DNA of 64,000 nt, taken from Oscillospiraceae bacterium. Lineage in GTDB: Bacteria > Bacillota > Clostridia > Oscillospirales > Oscillospiraceae. The notes under the pieces are model-generated. The model was not told where the DNA came from and ran no database searches. It saw nothing but the letters and a program-made list of their open reading frames with translations. Location of the stretch: contig JAETQF010000001.1 in assembly GCA_021770845.1 (NCBI GenBank), forward strand, positions 62,001 through 126,000, in the 5' to 3' direction. Numbering within the stretch: position 1 is the first letter of the stretch; the number at the start of each line of letters is the position of its first letter. The position numbers were made by a program, and so were the translations under genes. Positions 36,163-43,697 of the stretch are shown here, piece after piece.

Positions 36163-37527
36163 ATGGCAAAGGCAAAAAGCCTGTTTTACTGCACGGAATG
36201 CGGAAATGAGTCGCTGAAATGGCAGGGGAGATGCCCCGCCTGCGGGGCCTGGAACACCATCGTGGAGCAGCCCGCGGCGGAGACAAAAAAGAAACCCTCC
36301 GGGCCGTCGCCGCGGGGCGGCGGCCTGCGCAGGCCAAGGCCCATTGCCGAGGTGGAGGCGGTGGATGAGCTGCGCTTCAACACCGGCATGAGTGAGCTGG
36401 ATCGGGTGCTGGGGGGCGGCGCGGTGAAGGGTTCCCTGGTGCTGGTGGGCGGTGCGCCGGGCATCGGAAAATCCACGCTGATGCTCCAGATCTGTGACAA
36501 TTTGTGCCGGTTTGCCAATGTATTATATGTATCGGGGGAGGAATCGGAGCGCCAGATCAAGCTGCGGGCTCAGCGGCTGGGTGTTCGGGATGAGGGGCTG
36601 TACCTCTATTCGGAGACCAACCTGGACGACATTGTGGCCGCGGTTCAGGAGCAGAAGCCGGACGTGCTCATCGTGGACTCCATCCAGACGATCTACAATG
36701 GGGACTCCAATTCCTCGCCGGGGAGCGTGGCCCAGGTGAAGGAGTGCACCATGGCGCTGATGCACCTGGCCAAGGGGATGGGGGTCACCGTGTTCGTGGT
36801 GGGCCACATCAATAAGGAGGGCTCGCTGGCGGGGCCCAAGGTGCTGGAGCACATGGTGGACTGCGTGCTCCACTTTGAGGGGGAGGAGCACAACTCCTAC
36901 CGGATTCTGCGGGCGGCAAAGAACCGCTTCGGGGCCACCAATGAGATCGGCGTGTTTGAGATGGTGGACAAGGGGCTGGTGGAGGTGCCCAACCCGTCGG
37001 AGGCCATGCTGTCCGGCCGGCCGGAGAATATGCCCGGCTCCTGCGTCACCTGCGTGATGGAGGGGGTGCGGCCCGTGCTGGCGGAGGTGCAGGCGCTGCT
37101 GTCGCCCTCGGCCTACGGCAACTCCCGGCGCTCCAGCAATGGGTTCGACAACAACCGGGCCATGATGATGCTGGCGGTGCTGGAGAAGCGGGGCGGGCTG
37201 ATGCTGTCCAACTGCGATTTTTACGTGAACGTCATCGGCGGCCTGACCCTGGACGAGCCTGCAGCGGATCTGGCTCTGATCGTGGCGCTGGCCTCCAGCT
37301 TCCGGGACAAGCCCGTGCCCTTTGACCTGGCGGCCATTGGGGAGGTGGGCCTCACTGGGGAGCTGCGCTCCGTGAACACCCTGAACCAGCGGCTCAGCGA
37401 GGTGCGGCGGCTGGGCTTCACCAAATGCCTGGTGCCCGCCAGGAGCAGCGGCAAGCTGCTGCCGCCCGACGGCTTAGAGCTGATCCGGGTGGGCAATATC
37501 CGTGAGGCTATCGCCGTGCTGGTTTGA
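36163..37527 (+). CDS. radA: DNA repair protein RadA (Sms)
   Basis: 454-aa RecA-like branch-migration helicase. N-terminal zinc finger Cys10, Cys13, Cys24, Cys27; Walker A GAPGIGKST (97-105); RadA-specific KNRFG motif; C-terminal Lon-protease-like (S16) domain lacking peptidase function in the family. ATG 36163 is preferred to 36157 because GGGGAGGAG needs about 7 nt of spacing. Confidence 0.95.
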   Translation: MAKAKSLFYCTECGNESLKWQGRCPACGAWNTIVEQPAAETKKKPSGPSPRGGGLRRPRPIAEVEAVDELRFNTGMSELDRVLGGGAVKGSLVLVGGAPGIGKSTLMLQICDNLCRFANVLYVSGEESERQIKLRAQRLGVRDEGLYLYSETNLDDIVAAVQEQKPDVLIVDSIQTIYNGDSNSSPGSVAQVKECTMALMHLAKGMGVTVFVVGHINKEGSLAGPKVLEHMVDCVLHFEGEEHNSYRILRAAKNRFGATNEIGVFEMVDKGLVEVPNPSEAMLSGRPENMPGSCVTCVMEGVRPVLAEVQALLSPSAYGNSRRSSNGFDNNRAMMMLAVLEKRGGLMLSNCDFYVNVIGGLTLDEPAADLALIVALASSFRDKPVPFDLAAIGEVGLTGELRSVNTLNQRLSEVRRLGFTKCLVPARSSGKLLPPDGLELIRVGNIREAIAVLV

Positions 37528-37653
37528 CGGTCGCGGCGTGAAGTTCAGGCAGGCCTCGTTGGGGACGGCCTGGCCGGCGGGCTGGGCCTGTGCCAGGGTG
37601 CACAGGCCCTCGTCCTGGTATTTGCAGTTCTGTGTGCATGGGATCAGGCTCAC
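37474..37653 (-). CDS. Small Cys-rich protein (uncharacterised clostridial type)
   Basis: 59-aa protein opposite the 3' end of radA (54-nt convergent overlap). Reads SLIPCTQNCKYQDEGLCTLA...NEACLNF with Cys6, Cys10, Cys18 and Cys35. The C-x3-C...C...C pattern near the start is typical of small clostridial proteins often labelled, without evidence, 'hydroxymyristoyl-ACP dehydratase'. GTG 37653 is preceded by GGGGTGA; a start at 37662 is possible. Likely a metal-binding miniprotein; function unknown. Confidence 0.6.
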   Translation of the reverse strand: MSLIPCTQNCKYQDEGLCTLAQAQPAGQAVPNEACLNFTPRPSNQHGDSLTDIAHPDQL

Positions 37654-37729
37654 AGAAATCACCCCATATCCATGAATAAGAAATACGAGCTTTGACAGGC
37701 TGAACTGAGAGGAGGTGTGGATCGGCATA

Positions 37730-37765
37730 CTCAAGTCAACAAAATAAAAATTTTGTTGACTTGAG
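37730..37765. repeat. 36-bp perfect palindrome, candidate Xer/dif-like site or operator
   Basis: Arm CTCAAGTCAACAAAAT (37730-37745), 4-nt centre AAAA, arm ATTTTGTTGACTTGAG (37750-37765). No T run follows, so not a standard terminator. Read as a 28-bp site (37734-37761: 11-bp arm, 6-bp centre, 11-bp arm), the right arm TTTTGTTGACT matches the B. subtilis dif right arm TTATGTAAACT at 8 of 11 positions. It lies 137 bp before a Xer-family recombinase gene. Confidence 0.75.
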
Positions 37766-37835
37766 GGGAGGGGAAAATCGGGGAAACGTCTGGTTTTCCC
37801 GCTTGACTCAAGAGTTCGGGCCGGAGCCTGCCGGC

Positions 37836-37860
37836 CGCTCCGGCTGTCCGCCACTGTAGT
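37836..37860. repeat. Second inverted repeat before the recombinase gene (approximate position)
   Basis: GCCGGAGC-CTGCCGGCC-GCTCCGGC, 8-bp arms, between the 36-bp palindrome and the recombinase start. Could be an RNA hairpin in the leader. The rest of 37654-37901 shows no gene. Confidence 0.4.
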
Positions 37861-37901
37861 CTGCCCAACTGTCCCCAAGTTATGAATGCCGATCCGAAAC
37901 C

Positions 37902-38936
37902 ATGATTGACTACCGCATTGAGGCGCCGCCTATCCTGCGGGATTTTCTGACCTACCATGAGACGATTCAGGGCCATTCCAAAAAAACTGTGGACGAATAC
38001 TTTCTGGATCTGCGCACCTTTTTCCGCTACATTAAAATAGAAAAAGGCCGCGTTCCCCGTGCGACGCCCTTGGAGCAGATTTCCATCACCGATGTGGATC
38101 TGGCGCTGATCCGCTCGGTGACGCTGACGGATATCTACGCCTATCTCAGCTTCCTGAGCCGAGATCGGGTGAAGAACGCCAATGACCCCAACTCCCGGCA
38201 CGGCCTTGAAGTGTCCTCCAGGGCCAGAAAAGTTGCTACAATCCGGTCTTTTTACAAGTATTTGGTGACAAAGGCCAAGCTTTTAGATGAAAGCCCCATC
38301 CAGGAGCTGGATTCGCCTAAGATTCGGCAGACCTTGCCCCGCTACCTGACGCTGGAGGAGAGCATCCAGCTTCTGGAATCCATCGACGGGGACAACGCAG
38401 AGCGGGATTTCTGCATCATCACGCTGTTTCTGAACTGCGGCCTGCGAATTTCGGAGCTGGTGGGGCTCAACCTGGCCGATGTGCGGGACGACCGCCTGCG
38501 GGTGCTGGGTAAGGGCAACAAGGAGCGGATCGTCTACCTCAACGCCGCCTGTCAGGCCGCCATTGAGGACTGGCTGGCGGTGCGTGCCCAGTCGGGAGCG
38601 GCGGATCCTTACGCCCTGTTTATCACCCGGCGGCATACCCGTGTCACCAAGGCCGGAGTCCATAAAATGCTGAAAACTCGGTTTACCGCCGCGGGGCTGG
38701 ACAGCAGCAAATACTCCGCCCACAAGCTCCGCCACACCGCCGCCACCCTGATGCTGCAAAACGGCGTAGATGTGCGAACGCTCCAGGAGGTGCTGGGCCA
38801 TGAGCACCTGAATACCACCCAGATCTACACCCACGTGGACAGCGGCGCCTTGAAGGACGCCGCCCAGTCCAACCCGCTGGGGCAGATCAAGGCCAAGCCC
38901 CGACGGGGGCGGCCGCCGAAGCAGAAAGAAGATTGA
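37902..38936 (+). CDS. Tyrosine recombinase, XerC/XerD-like
   Basis: 344-aa tyrosine recombinase. N-terminal SAM-like core-binding domain (ILRDFLTYHETIQGHSKKTV); catalytic residues Arg182 (CGLRISEL), Lys in GKGNKER (about 204-207), His274 and Arg277 (HKLRH), His300 (GHEHLN) and the nucleophile Tyr309 (QIYTH). All six are present, so it is probably active. About 45 residues longer than typical XerC, with a basic AT-hook-like tail (KPRRGRPPKQK). ATG 37902 has no clear RBS. No excisionase or phage gene is near, favouring a chromosomal Xer role. Confidence 0.88.
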   Translation: MIDYRIEAPPILRDFLTYHETIQGHSKKTVDEYFLDLRTFFRYIKIEKGRVPRATPLEQISITDVDLALIRSVTLTDIYAYLSFLSRDRVKNANDPNSRHGLEVSSRARKVATIRSFYKYLVTKAKLLDESPIQELDSPKIRQTLPRYLTLEESIQLLESIDGDNAERDFCIITLFLNCGLRISELVGLNLADVRDDRLRVLGKGNKERIVYLNAACQAAIEDWLAVRAQSGAADPYALFITRRHTRVTKAGVHKMLKTRFTAAGLDSSKYSAHKLRHTAATLMLQNGVDVRTLQEVLGHEHLNTTQIYTHVDSGALKDAAQSNPLGQIKAKPRRGRPPKQKED

Positions 38937-38941
38937 TAAAT

Positions 38942-39547
38942 ATGTGGGTATCAAAGATAACAAGGGAAAATTTAACAAATGATGTGATAGATCGCCTTTT
39001 ATTTGAAGGCTTGAATGATAATGGCGCGAGTGTTGACTGTATTATTGTTTTGGGTAGTTTGAAAGCAGCAAAATATAGGGTTCCTGTAGCGGCTGAGGCA
39101 TTCTTTTCAGGAAGGTCTGAAAATATTCTGTTGTGTGGAGGAAAAATAAGAAACTTTTCAAGTGAACGTATGACAGAAGCAGATAATATGTATCAAAAAG
39201 CCTTGGAATTAGGAGTTCCAGAATCAAGTATTATCATTGAAAGAAGTTCTCAAAATACAATAGAAAACATATTATGTTCACTTGTGGAATTGCAGCGTTC
39301 AATGTGTTTGAATAAAGTAAAAAGCGTATTGCTGGTGACAACGACATATCATATGCGCCGAAGTTTGCATATAGCAAGATATCTTTTTCCATCTCATATC
39401 AGTGTATTTCCCTGTCCGGCAGATGACACAACAACAAAAAGGAATAATTGGATGAATACACCTGAAGGAATCGATAGAGTAAAGAATGAGGCACTGAAGA
39501 TTGCAGGATATGTGAATAATGGAGCAATTCCTGATTTTGAACTATAA
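38942..39547 (+). CDS. YdcF/DUF218-family protein
   Basis: 201-aa protein of the DUF218 (YdcF/SanA-like) family: DCIIVLGS at the N-terminus, LLCGGKI, ERSSQNTIENI and VTTTYHMRRS motifs. No signal peptide or membrane anchor, so probably a cytoplasmic form. Function of the family is poorly known. Strikingly AT-rich compared with both neighbours, suggesting recent transfer. ATG 38942 is preferred; TTG 38933 would overlap the recombinase stop. Confidence 0.85.
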   Translation: MWVSKITRENLTNDVIDRLLFEGLNDNGASVDCIIVLGSLKAAKYRVPVAAEAFFSGRSENILLCGGKIRNFSSERMTEADNMYQKALELGVPESSIIIERSSQNTIENILCSLVELQRSMCLNKVKSVLLVTTTYHMRRSLHIARYLFPSHISVFPCPADDTTTKRNNWMNTPEGIDRVKNEALKIAGYVNNGAIPDFEL

Positions 39548-39548
39548 A

Positions 39549-39579
39549 ACAGCGCGGAGGGTTTACCCCTCCGCGCTGT
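39549..39579. terminator. Convergent hairpin between the YdcF and amidase genes
   Basis: ACAGCGCGGAGGG (39549-39561) pairs with CCCTCCGCGCTGT. A very stable stem shared by converging genes; the amidase stop lies in the loop. No long T run. Confidence 0.65.
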
Positions 39580-40126
39580 CATTCATCCGTTCCAGGCCGG
39601 AATTCGGCCCGTTGGTCACCTTGAGAATCCCGACAATGTGGAGGAACCGCCACTCCACCACGTTTTGATAGCTGTCCAGCGGCCGGTAGTCGGCGTCGTT
39701 GGAGTGGGCGGCGATGAGGATATTGTCCGGCCTGGGTACGGCCCCCACGGAAACCACCACCGGCGTGTGGGCGAATACCTCCCCGCTGTTCTCAAACCGG
39801 AGCTGGATAAAATCACCCGGGCGCAGGAAGTTCATGTGCACCTGAATGCCCACCGGGCCATCGGTAAGCTGGGGCCGGGTCATGAAGTCCCAGAAAAACT
39901 GCACCCCCGTCCAGGACGGAGAACGGTCGGTGGCGTCGATATAGTACCAGCCGAAGTCCGGCGTGAAGTTCATAATCCCGCCGCCGGCGTACAGGCATTG
40001 GGACGCGAAGTTGGTGCAGTCCCCGCCGATCTCGCTGAAATCATAGAAGGCCGGGTTGCGGGTATAGGCCCATTTGTGGGCATAGGCCACCGCCGCCCGG
40101 CGATTATATGGAAGCAGTTGGATCAT
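39563..40126 (-). CDS. Amidase-domain (Amidase_6) protein
   Basis: 187-aa protein of the 'putative amidase domain' family (CHAP/NlpC-like). YNRRAAVAYAHKWAYTRNP start, catalytic Cys in GGDCTNFASQC, His in FAHTPVVVS and AHSNDADYRPLDSY. Members are common in Clostridia, several linked to the spore or cell envelope, but no signal peptide is visible here. RBS GGGGGAGG upstream of ATG 40126. Confidence 0.87.
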   Translation of the reverse strand: MIQLLPYNRRAAVAYAHKWAYTRNPAFYDFSEIGGDCTNFASQCLYAGGGIMNFTPDFGWYYIDATDRSPSWTGVQFFWDFMTRPQLTDGPVGIQVHMNFLRPGDFIQLRFENSGEVFAHTPVVVSVGAVPRPDNILIAAHSNDADYRPLDSYQNVVEWRFLHIVGILKVTNGPNSGLERMNDSAEG

Positions 40127-40237
40127 GCGCCTCCCCCCTTTCCTGCCATCCTATGCTCGCCGTCATTTTGTTGACACCAGCGGGTAAAAATCTTTTTTGT
40201 TTTGTGATTTTTGACCGCCAAAAACCGGAGCTTTTGC

Positions 40238-40266
40238 TTGCATTTTCCGGTGCTGAATGTTAAAAT
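40238..40266 (+). promoter_or_regulatory. SigA-type promoter for fba
   Basis: TTGCAT (40238-40243), 17 bp, TAAAAT (40261-40266). A perfect palindrome follows downstream of the expected transcription start. Confidence 0.7.
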
Positions 40267-40285
40267 CATAACGGAAACCACCAAA

Positions 40286-40299
40286 ATCAAAATTTTGAT
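40286..40299. promoter_or_regulatory. Palindrome ATCAAAATTTTGAT in the fba leader
   Basis: 14-bp perfect palindrome directly before the fba RBS (AAGGAG 40300-40305) and about 20 nt after the -10. Candidate operator; as RNA it could also affect RBS access. Confidence 0.45.
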
Positions 40300-40315
40300 A
40301 AGGAGTTGGACAATC

Positions 40316-41284
40316 ATGCCACTGGTTACCTCTACTGAAATGTTCAAAAAAGCCTACGAGGGCGGCTACGCCATCGGCGCGTTCAACGTCAACAACATGG
40401 AGATCGTCCAGGGTATCACCGAGGCCTGCAAGGAGGAGAAGGCCCCCGTTATCCTCCAGGTGTCCAAGGGCGCCCGCGCCTATGCCAACCACACCTACCT
40501 GGTGAAGCTGGTGGAGGCCGCTGTGATTGAGTGCCCTGAGATCCCCATCGTGCTCCACCTGGATCACGGCCCCGACTTTGAAACCTGCAAGAGCTGCATC
40601 GACGGCGGCTTTACCTCCGTCATGATCGACGCCTCCTCTAAGCCCTTTGCCGAGAATATTGAGATCACCAAGAAGGTCGTCGAGTACGCCCACGACCACG
40701 GCGTGGTGGTGGAGGCCGAGCTGGGCACCCTGGCCGGCGTGGAGGACGACGTGAAGGTGTCCGCCGCCGACTCCTCCTACACCCGGCCCGAGGAGGTGGA
40801 GGAGTTCGTGTCCAAGACCGGCTGCGACTCCCTGGCCATCGCCATCGGCACCAGCCACGGCGCCTACAAGTTCACCCCCGATCAGTGCACCCGGAACGAG
40901 AAGGGCATCCTGGTGCCCCCTCCCCTGCGCTTCGACGTGCTGGAGGAGGTCTCCAAGCGCCTGCCCGGCTTCCCCATCGTGCTCCACGGCTCCTCCAGCG
41001 TGCCTCAGGAGTATGTGAAGATGGTCAACGAGCACGGCGGCAAGATGCCCGACGCGGTGGGCATCCCCGAGGAGCAGCTGCGCAAGGCCGCTACCCTGTC
41101 CGTGTGCAAGATCAACATCGACTCCGATCTGCGGCTGACCATGACCGGCACCATCCGCCAGTTCTTCGATGAGCACCCCGACAAGTTCGACCCCCGCGAG
41201 TACCTGAAGCCCGCCCGCGCCAACATCAAGGAGACCGTCCGCCACAAGCTGGTGGACGTGCTGGGCTGCGCCGGCAAGGCGTAA
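40316..41284 (+). CDS. fba: Class II fructose-1,6-bisphosphate aldolase
   Basis: 322-aa zinc aldolase of glycolysis/gluconeogenesis. Metal and substrate motifs: HLDHGPDF, AELGTLAGVEDD, GTSHGAYKF and VLHGSSSVP. Codon use is noticeably C-ending (GCC, GTC, ACC, GGC) relative to upstream genes, as expected for a highly expressed gene. Hairpin and a PPi-type phosphofructokinase follow. Confidence 0.95.
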   Translation: MPLVTSTEMFKKAYEGGYAIGAFNVNNMEIVQGITEACKEEKAPVILQVSKGARAYANHTYLVKLVEAAVIECPEIPIVLHLDHGPDFETCKSCIDGGFTSVMIDASSKPFAENIEITKKVVEYAHDHGVVVEAELGTLAGVEDDVKVSAADSSYTRPEEVEEFVSKTGCDSLAIAIGTSHGAYKFTPDQCTRNEKGILVPPPLRFDVLEEVSKRLPGFPIVLHGSSSVPQEYVKMVNEHGGKMPDAVGIPEEQLRKAATLSVCKINIDSDLRLTMTGTIRQFFDEHPDKFDPREYLKPARANIKETVRHKLVDVLGCAGKA

Positions 41285-41299
41285 CACATCGTCCGATTC

Positions 41300-41330
41300 A
41301 GTTCCCCGTCTCCTCCGGAGGCGGGGAACT
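41300..41330 (+). terminator. Intercistronic hairpin between fba and pfp
   Basis: AGTTCCCCG...CGGGGAACT with a CTCCTCCGGAG core. No U tract; may act as RNA stabiliser or partial terminator. Confidence 0.5.
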
Positions 41331-41365
41331 CCAGTGAAATGATAAATATAAGGAGATATTAGACT

Positions 41366-42604
41366 ATGTCACAGTTAAAGGGCGCTTGCGTCATCGGCCA
41401 GTCCGGCGGCCCCACCTCCGTGATCAACGCCAGCGCGTACGGCGTGATCCGCACCGCGTTGGACTGCCCGGACATCACCGCCGTCTATGGAATGTCCCAC
41501 GGCATCAAGGGGATGCTGAACGATCGGTTGTACGATATGGGTCAGGAGGACGCCAAGGAGCTGGAGCTACTGCTCAACACCCCCTCCTCCGAGCTGGGCT
41601 CCTGCCGCTACAAAATCGCCGATCCCGATGTGGACGACACCGATTACAAGCGGATCCTGGAGATCTTCAAGAAGTATAACATCCGCTATTTCTTCTATAA
41701 TGGCGGCAACGACTCCATGGACACCTGCGCCAAGGTGAGCCGCTTCATGGCCAAGTCCGGCTATGAGTGCCGGGTGATGGGCGTGCCCAAGACCATCGAC
41801 AACGACCTGTTCGGCACCGACCACTGCCCCGGCTTCGCCTCCGCCGCCAAATATATCGCCACCTCCTGCGCCGAGGTGTACAAGGACGCCCGGGTGTACG
41901 ACACCGGCATGGTGACCGTCATTGAGATCATGGGCCGTCACGCCGGCTGGCTGGCCGGGGCCGCCGCCCTGGCGGGCGTGGTGGGCTGCGCCCCCGATCT
42001 GGTTTACCTCCCCGAGGTAGACTTCGACATGGACAAGTTCCTGAACGACGTGGACGCCATCTACAAGAAGAACGGCAACTGCATCGTGGCCGTCTCCGAG
42101 GGCATCCACTACGCCGACGGCTCCTTCGTGTCCGAGGCCAAGACCTCCGCCACCGACGGCTTCGGCCATGCTCAGCTGGGCGGCCTGGCCGCGCTGCTGG
42201 CCAACATCGTCAAGGAAAAGACCGGCGCCAAGGTGCGGGGCATCGAGCTGTCCCTGCTCCAGCGGTGCGGCTCCCACCTGGCCTCTCAGACCGATATCGA
42301 CGAGTCCTTCCTGGCGGGCAAGACCGCCGTGGAGGCCGCCGTGGCCGGCGAGACCGACAAGATGGTGGGCTTCGAGTGCACCCGGGAGGGCGGCAAGTAC
42401 ACCTGCAAGACCAAGCTGTTCCACCTCTCTGAAGTGGCCAACTTTGAAAAGAAGGTGCCTTTGGAGTGGATCAACAAGGAGGGCAACGGCGTGACCCAGG
42501 CCTTCATCGACTATGCCCTGCCCCTGATTCAGGGTGAAAACCATCAGGCCAAGGAGAACGGCCTGCCCCGGTTCGCACGGCTGAAGAAGGTTCTGGCGAA
42601 GTAA
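41366..42604 (+). CDS. Pyrophosphate-type 6-phosphofructokinase
   Basis: 412-aa phosphofructokinase superfamily member. NGGNDSMDT replaces the ATP-type GGDGT, and the active-site loop reads PKTIDND with the Lys characteristic of PPi-dependent enzymes; MGRHAGWLA follows. It would interconvert Fru6P and Fru1,6BP reversibly using PPi. RBS AAGGAGA. C-rich codon use like fba. Faces the ATP-type pfkA across a shared terminator. Confidence 0.9.
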   Translation: MSQLKGACVIGQSGGPTSVINASAYGVIRTALDCPDITAVYGMSHGIKGMLNDRLYDMGQEDAKELELLLNTPSSELGSCRYKIADPDVDDTDYKRILEIFKKYNIRYFFYNGGNDSMDTCAKVSRFMAKSGYECRVMGVPKTIDNDLFGTDHCPGFASAAKYIATSCAEVYKDARVYDTGMVTVIEIMGRHAGWLAGAAALAGVVGCAPDLVYLPEVDFDMDKFLNDVDAIYKKNGNCIVAVSEGIHYADGSFVSEAKTSATDGFGHAQLGGLAALLANIVKEKTGAKVRGIELSLLQRCGSHLASQTDIDESFLAGKTAVEAAVAGETDKMVGFECTREGGKYTCKTKLFHLSEVANFEKKVPLEWINKEGNGVTQAFIDYALPLIQGENHQAKENGLPRFARLKKVLAK

Positions 42605-42615
42605 AAAACGGCAGC

Positions 42616-42654
42616 AAAAAAGCACCGGATTCCTTGGGGAACCCGGTGCTTTTT
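42616..42654. terminator. Bidirectional terminator between the two phosphofructokinase genes
   Basis: AAAAAGCACCGG (42617-42628) pairs with CCGGTGCTTTTT (42643-42654); A runs on one side and T runs on the other suit both strands. Confidence 0.85.
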
Positions 42655-42662
42655 GTTATTTG

Positions 42663-43658
42663 TCACATCCGCTCATCGGAGACGCCGGTCATCGCCCGGG
42701 CCACGACCTCACTCATCTCGTCCAGGCCCTTTGTCATGGACAGGGCCTCGGTGATGTCATAATCCACGATGTCGTCGCCCTTCATGGCCACCACCCGGCA
42801 GCTCTTTCCCTCCGCCAGCAGCTTGACGGCCTCGTAGCCCATATAGGTGGCCACCATACGATCCCGGGACGTGGGCGATCCGCCGCGCTGCACATGGCCC
42901 AGCACGGTGACGCGGGTATCCAGCGCCGTGGCGTTCCGGATCTGATCCGCCACCTGATACGCGCCGCCGGTGACTCCTTCCGCCACAATGACCATGAAGT
43001 GGGTTCGGCCGCCCAGCCGGGCCCGGCGGATGGGCTCAATCACGTCCTGCTCAAAATCCACCTGGCGCTCCGGCACCAAAACCACGGTGGCACCGCAGGC
43101 AATGCCCACCGAGTAGGCCAGATAGCCGGCCCGGTGGCCCATCACCTCCACCACAGAGCAGCGTTCATGGGACTTCATGGTGTCCCGCAGGCGGTCAATG
43201 CTCTCCAGGGCGATGTTGCAGGCGGTGTCATAGCCGATGGTGTAGGAGGAACAGGCGATGTCGTTGTCAATGGTGCCCGGCACGCCGATGACGGAAATCC
43301 CGCTGTTGGCCAAGCTCAGCAGGCCCTTGAAGGTGCCGTCGCCGCCAATGCCCACCAGGGCGTCCATCCCCAGCAGCTTGCAGGTGGCCAGGGCCTTGTT
43401 CCGCCCGGATTCCTCAATAAACTCCAGGCTCCGGGCGGAATAGAGCATGGTGCCGCCCCGGCGGGAGATATCGCTGACGCTCTCAAAATCCAGCTTGGTA
43501 AAGTCGCCGTTGAGCAGGCCGTGATAGCCCCGGCGGATGCCGATGCACTCGATGCCGTAATGCAGAGAGGCCCGAACCACGGCGCGGATGGCGGCGTTCA
43601 TGCCGGGGGCGTCTCCGCCGCTGGTAAATACTCCGATTCGATGGACAGCAGCTTTCAT
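42663..43658 (-). CDS. pfkA: ATP-dependent 6-phosphofructokinase
   Basis: 331-aa glycolytic kinase: TSGGDAPGMNAAIR, GGDGT (ATP-type), PGTIDND with Gly rather than Lys, MGHRAGYLA and QRGGSPTSRDR. Downstream of purB with a 39-nt gap, probably co-transcribed. Confidence 0.95.
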   Translation of the reverse strand: MKAAVHRIGVFTSGGDAPGMNAAIRAVVRASLHYGIECIGIRRGYHGLLNGDFTKLDFESVSDISRRGGTMLYSARSLEFIEESGRNKALATCKLLGMDALVGIGGDGTFKGLLSLANSGISVIGVPGTIDNDIACSSYTIGYDTACNIALESIDRLRDTMKSHERCSVVEVMGHRAGYLAYSVGIACGATVVLVPERQVDFEQDVIEPIRRARLGGRTHFMVIVAEGVTGGAYQVADQIRNATALDTRVTVLGHVQRGGSPTSRDRMVATYMGYEAVKLLAEGKSCRVVAMKGDDIVDYDITEALSMTKGLDEMSEVVARAMTGVSDERM

Positions 43659-43697
43659 ATGTAGTCAATCCTTTCCAAAATATTGTTTCGGGCGGGG

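Noticed and set aside
37730-37765. The 36-bp palindrome read as a rho-independent terminator
   Set aside because: Neither strand has a T run after the stem, the stem is AT-rich at its centre, and no transcript clearly needs ending there in the plus direction.
40165-40175. ATTTTGTTGAC repeated from the palindrome arm at 37750-37760
   Set aside because: Only one arm is present, in an AT-rich promoter region containing TTGAC; most likely a coincidental -35-like sequence, not a second Xer site.
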